In this document: in pieces, positions 1-12,905 of the stretch
Numbering within the stretch: position 1 is the first letter of the stretch
Layout: every line of letters begins with the position of its first letter
Assembly (NCBI GenBank): GCA_036971715.1
Contig: JAVHJL010000007.1
Location: 2,480,001 to 2,544,000 of the forward strand
From: Arthrobotrys musiformis
Taxonomy: Eukaryota; Ascomycota; Orbiliomycetes; Orbiliales; Orbiliaceae
Length of the DNA stretch: 64,000 nucleotides
Direction: 5' to 3'
Position numbers and translations under genes: made by a program
The notes under the pieces: generated by a model
Databases searched by the model: none
What the model was told of the DNA's origin: nothing
What the model saw: only the letters and a program-made list of their open reading frames with translations

Positions 1-3000
1 GTGTTTGGTAGGTTGTAGTGGTGGTAGTGGGTACCTGGGTATACATGTCAGGTGAATAGTTGCCCTTGGGGGTGGTATTGTATATTCCTCCTATAGGAGG
101 ATTGTTGTATGGTATTCTCATCGAGGTGGTTTATATATATATGGCCGTGTGGGGGTTAGAGTTGTCTCCTGCGCAGCCTACCCCGAAGGGCCTTAAGGGG
201 TAGAAGGGTTGGAGGCGTAGAGTATTATGGTTGTTCATACCTCGGCTGTGCATACGGACTTCTTGTCGTTGGTAAATCGGTGTATATACACAAGGCGAAG
301 TTGAAAGATCTTGCATACGTTTGGGCCATGGTCGGATTGGCTTGTCCTTGAGTCTGCAGGCTTGCATGATTTTTTGATTTTTCTGGGTGCTGCGATGGCC
401 GGACAGTTTGGATCTCCATACCAGTTGGGTAGGAACTTTCAAATATAATTTGATAATATCGATATATCTCGTGGAAGATATCGATTGAGCTGGGGTTGGT
501 GTGCTGTCCGCTTGGTGGTCCGGGTAGAGGGCACCTTGGAGAGGTAATTAAATTAATATATAGACAGATCTAGACTTGTAGCTAATGCAATATCCTGTAG
601 CTACTAGGATACATTTCGTAGGTCTGGAAACTTAGATTGCTCTAGATGGTTGTAAGGTGTACAATGTATGATCATACAAGATTTTCGGTCAACGCCTGAT
701 CTTCTACAGACGAGAAAGTCCCCTAGGTCGAATGTGTAGAGCAGGAGGTTTAGTTTCATAACTTGTGTCGTATGTATCTCGTATATATATATCCCGATTT
801 CTAGTTCATGCTCCACTTCGTCATCGTTCATTCACTTCTTGGTAATATTTCTTTGCGAAGAGGGTTCATTATACCAATCATATCCACTCTTTGACGTCAT
901 GCATCGGCCTCCCATGGTGTGGAATTTTAAATACCTGAGATCGAAGGAGCCTAGGTCGGAGGAGTTTTTTCCATGGACAGAACATATGGTCTTCTTTAAC
1001 CTTAGCTGTTCAAAAGTGCGAACATATTGGTGTTTATCATCGCGTCAGCTTTATAGGATATGATCGCTAGCCTCGAGTCCATGAGAATTCGAGAATGGCA
1101 TTGGTTTCGGACAATTCTCTACATTCTTTTGGTGTTGTTCCGGTGCAATGGAAGTCTTTCCGTGGTAGGATGTTCTTGTGGTGCTATATAATCCATATTT
1201 TTCTTGGGAATGAATCCTTCATTGACCTAACGATCTTTCAGAGACATTTCCATCTCAGATGGACCGGAAGATGAGTATTTCCCCGTGTAGTCGCATATTC
1301 TGGAAGGAGTCTTGAATACTTGCAATTGTGTGTATATATAGTGCATTCGCAGAATCTGTGATATCCATACTTCTGATTTCCTCGTGAAGTCTTGCCTTAA
1401 ATAGAACCAAAACGATCGATCGAGCATCAATGTAATTTCGGCATTACTTTCTTGAGATCGACTTTCCCCGCCATGAATTTATATTCGACCACGAGGGGGG
1501 ATATGTATTGTTGTCAGAATTATATCATCTGTGAGGCTTCCCATATATACTCCTCGTGTACGTGTAGAGGGTGTTTTCATTGGGGTTTCTAGAACGCGAG
1601 TACTAGTCGAACGAATTCCGGACATTGCTCAAAGCTAGGATTGTCTTTGGTAATGCGGATTCTTATTTGGATCATTTGTTGAGCTAGTCGTCGTGTAGCT
1701 GGCGTAGCTATAGATAAGATCTATCCATAGCAATGAGTCGGTCTCGCGTTAATTATACACTCGAGGACCCGTTCCCTTGGTTATATTGTAATTAATTTCA
1801 TCCGTGAGTTTCGCGCTCGTGATGAATTGAATTGAGGTTGGACATGGGATCGATGATAACCAGCAGCAAGAAAAGATTTTAACATATGGGTCTCTTTGAA
1901 CCAATATGCAATGCCCTTGTCTGTGGACGATCAATTCGGCAACCTGGAGCCAACATGTCGTTTTCCACCGTTAAAAAGTCATCATATCTCTCCGGGTGAA
2001 GTCGCCACGGAGAATTTACGTTCCCCCCAGAAGCGTTTAGATTGGAGCGGAAAATATATTAGCTCCTATATATATAGACCATAGACCCATTGCATGATCG
2101 TCTTGCGGCTCCTCGGTGGATTATAATATTAATCCGCATATGGTGTGCATATATCCGGTCTTTCTTTGGATGACATTAAGAATTAATATGTATCTGGCTA
2201 TACGCCGCTCGTAATTCCTAGGATCCACTCTCATATCCTTTTCCAGTTGTATTGACTTGTAACATATATATGACACACCTGGTCGCCCGTTGGCTGCAGA
2301 ATCCGCCATGGTAAAGTAATATATACGGTAATAGCCGTTTGTATATCGCGATCTCATGACATCATCCACTCGGCCGTTGACAGTGAGCTAACTAGGCTTT
2401 GATACTTTCGGTAAGATATATTTTCGATCATTTGACGGAGGAAGCTATCGTTGGTGCAGAATAGGTCAAACGAAATGTGTTTCATAGCGAGTTCGACTTT
2501 ACCTGCTTACACGATATATTGGTTGCCAAATTACTAATTTGCATATGTCGTGATCGTAGACTTGTGGATCCGGCAAATGGTACCATGTTATGGCAGTGGC
2601 CTTATCGCTTCCCAAGAAGGTATTTAACGAATCCATTATACATTGACAAGTCTCCGTCCCGAGTCTCATTATCCTCCTCGAGAAGTCGCAAGAGTGCACT
2701 CATTGAGGTTTTGAATATAAATATACTCATATTACGTATCCACGAGGAAAGCTTTAGCAGCTGGATCGTTTCGATATACGGGCTGGTGGTGTGAATCGAA
2801 ATATGCATAGGTCGAGGCTGAGTCTGGCTAGACGGCTATATTATATATACTGTCGCGCCATAGTGGCCACGCGAGCTAGTTATATTCGACGCCTTTTAGG
2901 ATGTGGATAGCGTCATGGCTCCCTCATCGAGCAGCGTCCAAGGTTACAGCAGAAGATTTAGAGCCACTGTATATATTTGGGGGAAGGCTATATCCATATA

Positions 3001-5938
3001 TCATGGGTTCATTCCGTCCCTGAGATGCCACTGCATGCAGAGAAACGGCGGGGCTGGCGTCGACTTGCGGCTGGTCGTATGTTAGTTTGGGGTAACATAC
3101 GTACAACGGATTGGAACTTCACTCACGAGAGCTAATAGTTTGAGGGAATCAATGTCGATTTCGGACTTCAATCCATTCAAGACATTCACCATATTGGATG
3201 TGAACTTCCACTTTAGAGATCGTGCCACCATCAGGTATAGAGCTTCGATAGCAATATGGCACTCTCTCCTTTCGCATATTTCGATAGATATGGGAGGTCC
3301 CGTCGCCAAGCACATACTTCGTTATATTAATACATGTATATATCTAAACCCTAGGAACTAGACCATCCAAAACCCTTCTCTAGGGCCAAAGCTCTCGAAG
3401 TATATTTGGCCAACATCATAAGGGCAGGCGAAGCCTATCTGTCAAGAGAGAAGGTGTATTGTTGTCGACATCTCAATATCAGTGTATCTGTCAGTGGTTT
3501 GATGAAACCTAGGTATATATAAATATTAGCGAATACATGCATCTTCCCGTAGAACTGCCGCTTGTGACGACGGCGAATATTATCCCTGAGCAGAGACTAT
3601 CGTTTTCGAGGGCGAGGCTCCTATACTAGACACGCCCGTGGCCCCTAGGAACGAGACCGCGTGAGCCCAATTCCAGAGTTTGATGGCTGGTATTTAGCTC
3701 ATCGACTATTGGCAATCGCGTTCATACTGAATGCCCTTGAAGGTTTTGTATATATATTCATTGTATAGGATTTGGGCGATAGACTGGAATCGAATACTGT
3801 ATATGTGATATGACCGCTCGTCTTTGCGATCTTGCTTGTCGCTGGGCACTGAGCATACAATTGCGGCCCTCCTCTTGTATATACGTAATACGCATATTCA
3901 TAAACGACCTTGTGGGTGTGTGACCCAATGCGGCAAAAAGTAGGTTGTTCTTTTTAGGTTTACACATTCCAAGTCAAAGGCTTGGTGTATTCAGGCTCCT
4001 CGCGGGATTTGGGGTGCCGAATGCATTGCTAGCACACCCCGCGGCTAATTTCTTGATTTGGGGCTAGGTTAATTTAAAATACTTTCGTTAGATGATATAT
4101 ATCGTGCATCTTTTCAATGAAGGCATTTAGTCAACTGGGAATGCGAAATTCGAATTAATTGGCCTCCCGATTTTTTCGTGTTGGAGGTACTGTCTCCCCT
4201 GTAGCATATAATGGTTGGCCTAGGTCCTTTATTAGCATATATACTCATACCAAATGACGGCAGAACTGTACCTATGTGCTCAGGTCGATGCTTTGATCGA
4301 TTCCTGGTATTTCCTGCATGCAATGTTGTGGTGTATAACCCAGTCATCTCCTTATTTTCAATGGACTTCTGCGAGAGATCTGGTACCGCGGTTGGGACTT
4401 GTATAAATATATATCTGCTGACTCATGAGTTCTGCGGCTGTCGACATTATAAATTTAGTGCAGGTTCGATAGCTATATCGTTGACGAAGGTTTTGGAAGA
4501 TAAACTATATCAATGTATGGAAATCCATTTCGTACAATGCGCGATAAATTTAGTATATACGTAGAGAAGTGAACACTGTCAAGGAAAACAGCAAATATAT
4601 CTTGATTCGTCCTGGTATACGTGACGAACCAAGGTTTTAGAGGGGTTGTTTTTGTTTGGCGGGTAAGGTCTGAGGTTCTGGTGACTGGGGTGTTTAAATA
4701 TGGGAGAGATGGAATTCAAAAGAAACAGCTTGGAGTTAGATGCTATTGGAGCTATGAATGGTTTCTGGGGGGTCGCCTGTTCTGTGCCTTTCTTGACTGC
4801 CATGGAATTGTCCAGATTGTTTGCTGTAGCTTCTGGAAGTAGCAGACTGCCGAGGGGAAGTAACTGGTTGGGTATATAGAACTTTCTGGCTTAATTTAGC
4901 GTGATTGCATATTGCAGCACAGCTCAGGGCCTCAGCCGATCGACATTATGGAGATTCCCGTACCCTCATGCATTTAATGCACATGCCAATTAATTGTGAG
5001 TTCGCCTTAGAGCAATTGATTGTAGTTCCGCTCTGTTTGCCCCCGAAATGCGGGTTGAAATTTGTGGCTGTTGGAAACACCGCATTGGTCTCGCAGGGAG
5101 TGACCCCCAGACTACATTGGTCTGATCTGGTATTCGGATCAGATTCGGCAAAGGGTCTGGTGATACATAGCGTGGCATGGTACTGGTACTATCCGTGGCT
5201 AAAGAGGTCTTTCTGCGACGGTTTTTCTCACAGCCTCGTCGTTACACAAGACCTCCCAAGAGAGACGATAACCCAAACAGGAAATCCGGTGCGGCTGACC
5301 TTCGCAGCGGGAACCCGGGCACACCACAGACGCCAAGGATCGCACTAACACATCCCGTGCAGGTCCATGCAGGACATGTTCCCCATCCTCTGCCGTTTGA
5401 TAGGACCTTTGGTTGGGGAATTCTGCACAAGAGCCGCGGTGGCGTCTGGGAAGAGGTGTGATAAGGAACTTTCCTGCGGGTCCCCGAGGGTTTATCGACG
5501 AGGCTTCGAGGTTTTCTAGCGAGGGACAAGGAAAATAATTTGTAAAAGCTGGTTTCGTCTCGAGGTAGATGCCGGGCAAACGACTTGGCGCTCTGCAATT
5601 CATGTCGCCTTCCTGCAGGTTGAATGAAGGCTATTATAAAGAGGAGGGATGGCCGTACTTCTCTTTCCAGAGAGCGGGGATTGATTTCTTTGTTTTCGCT
5701 CAAGCGGTGTACCAAACTGGATGGCATTTTCTGATTGTCATTAGAATTGCGGGTTTCTAGTGATACAGACAATAGATTGAGGTAAGTCCTGGCCGATTCT
5801 CTCCTGTTTTTTCGCCACTTGTTACTTTCCTGCTGTACTTTTCATTGACTTGCTATATAGCCCCAAAGCGGACACAATAATACAAAAATCCTAGAATTTT
5901 TGGATATTCCATTGTCGCTGGACAAAAGTTTTCCGAAA
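1..5938. other. Gene-poor, TpA-rich region
   Basis: No reading frame here has a start codon, protein-like composition and plausible splice sites together. The first 4.9 kb is dense in TATATA and ATATAT runs, and stops are frequent in all frames. One possible copy of the dispersed motif (CTAGGAACGAGACC) lies at 3645-3660. From about 4.9 to 5.9 kb base composition is more balanced and long frames are open on both strands, but none looks like a protein. This last kilobase probably holds the promoter and 5' UTR of the gene starting at 5939. Repeat-induced mutation could explain the TpA richness, but I cannot compute the indices. Confidence 0.6.
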
Positions 5939-7402
5939 ATGAGTCGCCCGGATGAAGGCCGATATGGCTCACCTGCACCGTACAATACCCAACCTGGGTT
6001 CAATGGAGCAGGCGTATCTGAGATGCCTTCTGCCTATACCGGACAAGGTGACTACGGCGCATATTCTGGACACTATAACCGACCTCAGGATACAGCATAC
6101 GCCTACAACGGTGGTAACGCCTTGTACCCAGACCCGGGCCCACCGCAACCAGTCCCGCCTCCGCAGTTCACGAGCCACCCACAGCAATTCTATGACAAGC
6201 CGCCGCCGGTAGCGCCTATCCCATCTGGTACCGCATATGCTGCTGCAGGTGCCGGAGCAGGTGCCGGGGCGGGTGCTGGAGCCGCAATGGGAACATTACC
6301 TCAAGAAAAAACAATTTGTGGATTGCGGCGCAAAGTATTTTTTATTATACTTGCCGTCGTAGTGGTTCTTATCATTGCTGGACTGGCTGCCGGGCTCGCA
6401 ATTGCGTTAACACGCAAAAATAATAATGACAGCTCGCGTAACTCACAAGCAGGTGGCGCGGGGGCGGGATCCAGTAGCACATCCTCTGTGCCTTCAACGA
6501 CAGCGCAGAATCAACCTGGACCGACTACTGTAGACACAGATACCTTTGTGCCTTCCATCGGGCCTCCAGAGGACCCGACTACTTCGGAACCAGAGCCTGC
6601 AGAACCAACTTCGAGCGAGGAACCCACTGAAGAGCCGACAACCTCAGCTGAACCTACACCGACCTCTACTGAAGACGACTTCCCAACTACCTCAGCGAGG
6701 CCATCTTCGACACCACCTGACGATGGCCTTATCACGCCTACTCTCACGCCACAAACTACGCCAATCCGGACTTCCACCCCGGTCGTTAGCGCATTCAGTC
6801 TCGAGACTGGCTATAATACCCTCGACCTCGTCGTCACTTCTACTACTGGAAACTTCGATCTTTGTTCACTACTTCTTGAAGCCATTCCTGCCACGACTAC
6901 TATCTACCCATCCATTGTGGGTGATGTAGAAGATCTGTACACTGCATATTGGACGCTCGATAATTACCCTAGTACGCTCTCGGCTGTGGGAGTTCCACCC
7001 GAACCAACTGCTCGGTATCAATTCTGGAGCTTTGACGTCCCTATCAGCAGCAGTAGTGGAGGGTGTATACAAGAAGGAGGCGATAGTATTGCACTCGAAG
7101 AAAGCGGTGTTGCGATTTACTCATCGTAAGTGTTATATCCTCCCCAATCCAATAACTATCTACCACGGTGTTCTCTATACTTTCATTTGCTGACAATAAT
7201 TTTGTAGCGGGTTCGCGTTCGGCTCTCAGTGTACGGTTGGTGGAATCCAGTTTGATATTGGTGATTTTTGCTATGTTTGTAAGTTGAACGCTCCACGCGA
7301 AAGCCGGAGTTGCAGGGACATGCAAATTCCGGGTTTATGGGATTTCGTACTAACGTATATGATTTTCAATTGATAGATTGGGTTGGAGAGTTTACGTCTT
7401 AG
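5939..7402 (+). CDS. Type II membrane protein with Ser/Thr/Pro-rich stalk
   Basis: I read three exons, 5939-7125, 7208-7278 and 7377-7402, giving 427 aa. Both introns have GTAAGT donors, and the second has a TACTAAC branch site. The start is the first ATG (MSRPDEGR); the frame stays open upstream but only with a TTG. Residues 1-130 are rich in Pro, Tyr, Gln and Gly with an Ala/Gly run, followed by one hydrophobic segment at about 133-156. Next is a Ser/Thr/Pro/Glu-rich stretch of about 130 residues that looks O-glycosylated. The C-terminal domain of about 150 residues has four Cys and ends YWVGEFTS. By layout it has a cytosolic proline-rich tail and an outward-facing stalk and head, like fungal wall-stress sensors with reversed topology. 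I do not recognise the head domain. Confidence 0.85.
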
Positions 7403-7734
7403 GTACCTAGGTTGGGCTACCACTAATGATTCTTATTTATGGCTGTTTATGCCCTTAAATTTCGTATTTACCACAACATCTAGTGTTTATATCGACAATT
7501 TAATATCTTTTGGGCGACGAATGTTGCAGTTTATATATGTAGGACCTACGACTATTCGGGGAGGGTAAAAACCCGAACTGAGGTAGAATTTCGGACTGTG
7601 GAGCCACTTCTGAGAGGAGATTCCCGGGTTAAGTTGTGGTTTATTATACATACTCGATACCCTTAATTCTGTAGCTAGATTATCCCTCATTATCCAAAAT
7701 ATCAGAGTGATTTACACATTGTATTTTTAATCAT

Positions 7735-8973
7735 TCATAGGCGCCTAGGCGCGGGTTCCTGGATTGGTTCAACTTCGTCCCTCGGATCAACCGGAATCTC
7801 ATCCGCCAATAGCTGATTCCTCTGCAAATGTTTCCGGTATTCAATCTCCTCTTCGTCATCCGGAATGAGCTCGAACATGAAATCCGTTCGAATCGTCAAC
7901 TTCACACCGGCTGTAATAGGTTCTCCGCTATGCACCAGGAACGCATGTTGGAAAATAAGCACTCTTCCCGGAATAGGTGCGACATCGTAGTAATCCGGCT
8001 CCGAAATCCCTCTCTTCTTTCTTTGCGCAGGTGATAATTCTTGTTTTAAGTGCGCGCCGTAGTCCCAAAATCTTGTGGCGCCGCCTTGGAGAGGTACATC
8101 CCCGGTTTTGTCGTTGAGGTAGACGTGGAATGTGAAGAGCGAGGACTCTTTGTGGTCTGGTGTTGTGTAGGCGCCGTCGCAGTGCACTTTTTATTGTCAT
8201 CAATATACTGTCTTCCCCGTTTTAATTATTATAGCTGGTAATAAACTTACTTTTGAAAAACCCGCTGACGGGGTACCTCAAATACCTCAGTCTCTCATTC
8301 AACCGCGTCAATCTGAACTTATCCGCCCTCCTCTTAGCTGCAGACCCCTTCCATCCCAACGGACCCTTTCCTATCCCCGCATCCAATGGGTCAATGTATC
8401 CAATATCTTTCATGATCAAGGGTTCTATCCTCTTCAGCAGCTTATCCGCCAAAGCGTGGTCATCGTACAAAATTCTATCAGAGTTGCGATAGCTCGTGTC
8501 TAGAACCTGTCGGTTCATTCCAACATTAACTTGAGCGATCGGCCAGCCCCCCTCCGAGGACGCTTCAGCAATTCTTAATAGCTCATCGCACTCCTTCGCT
8601 GTGTATGCATTGTCCACGACGGCGGCATAGCAGCCTAGATTCGCGTATTTCGACAGCGGCGAGTTCTGGAATAAGTGTTGTTAATTGTTGTGCTTTCGAA
8701 ATAGGAAATGGATGTGTATTTCAGGGATTGTTGGGCGAGCGAGCTTACCTCGAAGTTTAGCCTACGAAGCACCGGACGTGCGCGAGGATCCCCTTTCTTC
8801 TGAAGGTGGGGGAATAAAGGTTCGATCTTTTTGTATTCTTCAGGTTCTAGTTCTTCGATTTCTCCCAGTAGCTCTATTTGTGGTTTACCTGATTCGTTGG
8901 CATTGCCACTGGCGGATCCAGAGGTGCCAGAACCCGTGGCAAAATTGATGATGTTGTTGATAATCGACGCCAT
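7735..8973 (-). CDS. Prolyl 4-hydroxylase-like 2OG-Fe(II) oxygenase
   Basis: There are three exons on the minus strand, 8973-8749, 8665-8251 and 8186-7735, giving 363 aa, all in phase with consensus GT-AG introns. The double-stranded beta-helix has the iron ligands H215 and D217 (HCD) and H299 (LVHSGEP). A basic residue follows the distal His (R313) to bind 2-oxoglutarate, and a GGATRF turn is present. Enzymes of this group hydroxylate protein or small-molecule substrates using Fe(II), O2 and 2-oxoglutarate. No signal peptide or KDEL-like tail is visible, so a cytosolic or nuclear role is more likely than collagen-type ER hydroxylation. The N-terminal 75 residues (exon 1) are acidic and low in complexity. 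The substrate cannot be deduced. Confidence 0.9.
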
Positions 8974-10904
8974 TGTGCAGGTGTTTTGGGGGCGGAAATG
9001 TTATAGTTGGCAGTACAATTTCTTAGACTGAGGTTCCTGGAAGTTAAACGGAATCGAAGGAGGGGTTCGAGCGGCTGGAATTTGGGAATCATTGTGAATT
9101 TATAGGTAACAAAACCGTCAGGAGTACCTGTACTTGTGTTCTTTTGCAAGAGAATTTCTTGATTCTCGGTGTGGTGAGCCAGTCGTGCCAGCCCAAGAAC
9201 GCCTGAGTCACACGCCCGCTAACTACACCATAAACCGCGAATGTGCAGATGTGGAGATCCTTGTGTGCCCCGGATTACGCCTGCCGGGCTCAGCCGCATT
9301 GTGAGTGTGACCCAACACAAATCGTCGCAAAATACAACGTGGCTTCAACGTGGTACTCTTCTAGTGATGGATTCGCCATGCAATGGACAGCTGCAGCCTG
9401 GATCATAAACGCCGGCGCGAAGAAAATACACTTGATCATGGTGTGGTTCTTTCACCAAAAGAAGCGACTGGACCGATACCCTAGTGGAATAAGGCTAGAA
9501 ATAACACCACTTTATTAAAACAGAGAGGCTGATAGAGAGGGACTGGGAGGTGGAAGAAGTGGTTGGAGTGATGCAAGGTTATGCTCGCGTGGTATGGACT
9601 GATAGAATTGTGCCATTAGCTATGATAGCAGCAGTATCTAGGCTATTTGAGCCTAGTGAAGTTGATACCACTAACCTTGAGCTGAAAGGGAGGTCCTATC
9701 GGCGGATTGGTTGGAGAAACATAGCCGAGCAGTCAGAAAATCTGAGGAGTGCTCAAGAATCTCTTGGTGCATATTACGTATTACCGAATTCGGGGGGGAT
9801 CTGGAAAGCCCGATTTAATGTCTGAGAAAGAGCTTCATGCTATATATAAAGCCCACGTCAATATGTATTTAGTTAATATTTTCCCTACAAAACGTTCGCT
9901 AAAATTAAGCCTTATGGCGGCAAATAGTATGCCTAGTATCGGCAGTATTTACGAATATGTAGTCTCGTTCCCGGCATCACCCAGCGAGTATGGTGCTTCG
10001 GCTTTGTTTGTTTGTTTTTTTGCCATGGGGTTTGGCTAAGGAGATTTGTCTCGTATACCAGATCTAGAGCTGGCAGAAGAAGGAGATATTCACGCACGAT
10101 TGCCCGTGTATATACCGGAACTTATCTCCGATGACCGATATTAACAAGGCCGACTACGTGCTATTCGAGCTAGTGTCGTTAAGACGAGGGCAAACAGCAT
10201 TTCCGCAAGGTGGGCCCTTAAGCAAGCTTCGCCCGTCTTCTTTTAGACCGGCGTCTAAATATCCGCAGGTTTTATATCAGCGATCGACTCCTTGCATTAG
10301 GGGCTAGTCAATTGATCTTGGTTTACAATGCGACAGGACTGTAGCTTTCTTTGTAAGAAACCCCGGGCACCAGGTCCCACACTAAATGAGCTGTAATCTT
10401 GCGAATTATGAGACAAGCCCCGAAACTAGGGGCATCCGAAGCTCTCCCATGAAGTTTAGGAGACTTACAACCCACCCAATACTCTTTTTCGGACAATTTA
10501 TTACGTATCTCGAGCAAGCTCAACCCCAGCAAGCCGAAATCCCCAAAATTTCCATTCAACGCTTCGATCTCACAAATTACAGAGAGTAATAGTTAGCTAT
10601 ACAGCGTTTAATCCCGCAACATGAACAAATTCAATTCATAAATGGCGCTGTGGTAGTATTTGTGTTGTCACACGGGGTAGTTAGGTATGTGTGATACCTC
10701 CACCTAACGTGCCTTAACCCTCGCTGGTCCTAAGATGCAGAGATAATGTAAGGTATTTCGGATTTCAAGTTAACTTTCAACCATATGCATCTGGCAGGCG
10801 ATACAATTCAGTTGCGCACCCTCCATTCGAGTATATCACTGATTTCTGTAGCTGTGGATCCACCGAATACTTAAAGCCTTCAGTAGGCATGAATTCGAAC
10901 TACC
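8974..10904. other. Intergenic, no convincing gene
   Basis: The open frames here (for example 9243-9518 and 9550-9825, plus strand) have no recognisable domains, unsettled starts and in-frame interruptions nearby. The segment 9540-9825 has somewhat gene-like codon composition and could be a decayed gene. A divergent copy of the dispersed motif, in reverse orientation, lies at 10046-10062. I see no RNA gene. Confidence 0.5.
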
Positions 10905-11587
10905 ATGCATAAGGCACAGCAACCCCGCTTTGGCCACCGCGAGATCAGCTTTGGCCAAACACAAGCCCCGCCAAAAAACGTCACGGACGTCAGATCCACG
11001 ATTTACGCCAGACCCCGACTAAAAGATATGGCGCTCACGGCCCGGGTATATGACCAATATTGGCAAGAAGAGATCTCGGAAGAGGACTTCGTTGCTTTTA
11101 AAGATATTTATCAAAGCTTCCCTAGATGCGCTGGGCCCCGAACGCGAGTCCAAGTCTGGTCCGCTGAGGAAGTATTCCCAGTGATATTCGGACCAAACGA
11201 CGACGAAGGTAATAGAAAACGACTAAGAGTATGTAGTATCGAGGTTTTCGTTTCCGTAGATATACAATTAACTATATCTAGCTTCAAATAAGGCAAATAT
11301 TCAGTTCATATATCCGCTTCCACTTCAAATGCGAACCGGAAATCTTGTCAAAAGAGGATTATGGCAATCTTCAATTCTGGGTGCTAGATCCACAGAAGGC
11401 CTTTCGAATATCAAACGCAATTTACGATTGCCTTAAGGACGAGCGCCATTCCTCTAGCGATGATTTTGATCCAAAGTACCTCACGGGTTGGCTGTGGGAG
11501 AGCCGACGTGCTACGTTACGTGGTCAAGCGAGCACTGAATCACGGGTGGTTCTACCATCGATACAGGACTTTATAAGGCATCAATAA
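10905..11587 (+). CDS. Unknown protein, two exons
   Basis: Exon 1 is 10905-11228 and exon 2 is 11282-11587. The 53-nt intron has a GTATGT donor and an ATCTAG acceptor and is phase 0, so two separate frames become one 209-aa protein. The product is rich in aromatic and charged residues (VYDQYWQEE, YGNLQFWVL, TGWLWESRR) with no signal peptide or membrane segment. I do not recognise the family. It stands alone in a gene-poor stretch followed by coding-like fragments, so it may be lineage-specific or starting to decay. The clean splice junction argues that it is, or recently was, functional. Confidence 0.5.
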
Positions 11588-12905
11588 ATGACCCGTTTGG
11601 AATTTCTTGAGTACATCCCCAGCTTTTAATTTCTTCTTAGACCTCTTTAAGTAGGTTTGCTAATGGTATTGTTTTAGCTATTTCAATCCGTATGCCAAAT
11701 ACCAGATACCCTCCTCTTCGATACCCCCCGAAACCTCGCGAATATCCTTCCGATATTCTGCAAATAGTTCATATGGAGAAGAGATTCCTCCAAGTCCCTC
11801 ATGCGCGGTCATGGGTCGCCATCTTCGTCCGTGAGAACTTTTTGGATCCCCCCCCGCCTCGCGAGACCCACCATGTTCTCTCTATCAATATTTCGCAAAC
11901 CGAAATCCTCGATTTAGTTTTGAATTGAATCTCAAATATACCCCCTTGAAATCATATTGCTAGAACAAATAAGAGATTAATGAACCTCACTACTAAACGC
12001 AATAACACGGCACTCAAGCTGCCCTTCTCTACCGACATATATCGATTATAATCATGCTGATTACGGGCCTAATTACTGCCGCACAGCTCCGAAATGTTTT
12101 TACGTGCCGTTTCTGGAGGGATACTCTCAGAGGGGCCCGGCTATTTGCAATGACGAAGGCGATGCAGGCATCGACGTACGGTGGCTCGTAGAGATCGTGA
12201 ATTCGGCGCCTGGTTTGTTACTCAATCGAGAATTTGGTGATAATATGTTTAAGTTATAGCGCCAGCCTCCAGTTTAGGCTTCACTGCCGGTGCCATTGTT
12301 TTTGAATCGAAGATCTGTTGCTCTAACAGACACATTAGCACCTTCGCAAATATACATCTGTGCTCCCGGAATTACTCCTTTTCTTTTTGCTAAACCCTAT
12401 AGCTGAGTACTTCACCTCTTTTCGGTAGCGCGGTTTCATTATTTTGCGGTTGGAATATCGCACCTGTGGCTGGGAAGTTACCTTCTAAAAGAGTTCTTCC
12501 TCGGCCAATTTATTCTTCTAACGAGTGAGGAAGAGATCGATATCGATCAGGAACTTGTTCCCCAAAGTGTCCAAGATTTATTCCAAAAGTTTTGGTTGCA
12601 CGAAGCTCGAAGTTCCCACGGCTGTTCGGCGGTTGGATGATTATTGTGAATAGTCAATTAATTTTAATAAATTCTAATTAGGTACGGGGTTTATACCTAA
12701 CATTCCAGCTATAATCTCTTAGAAAATATGCGTAGGTGCGGGGAAGAGTCACCCTGGGTACGAGACAAGGAGAAGAGTTGAAATGAGCAGGTTTCAAGTC
12801 GTGGGCCCATGTCATCCCAAGATCACGCCACGAAGACCACGCCGATTGTAAACGAATGCTTCAAATCCACGATAAAATAAGCTTAAGCATAAATTCCGGC
12901 AGTTG
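11588..12905. other. Intergenic with orphan coding-like islands
   Basis: Two plus-strand stretches look protein-like but lack a complete gene: 11692-11928 (ATG-started, proline- and arginine-rich) and 12461-12640 (no ATG, ends at a TGA). The end of the second (LVPQSVQDLF) faintly resembles the end of the gene just upstream (VLPSIQDFI), which suggests a decayed partial duplication. One copy of the dispersed CTGGGTACGAGAC motif is at 12754-12766. The final part should contain the promoter of the gene at 12906. Confidence 0.4.

Noticed and set aside
4905..5348. Plus-strand frame of 147 codons
   Set aside because: No recognisable motif, no splice partners, composition not protein-like.
5242..5772. 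Minus-strand open frame of 176 codons upstream of the membrane protein gene
   Set aside because: No domain, biased Arg/Pro/Ser composition, overlaps other open frames on the plus strand, and lies in the probable promoter.
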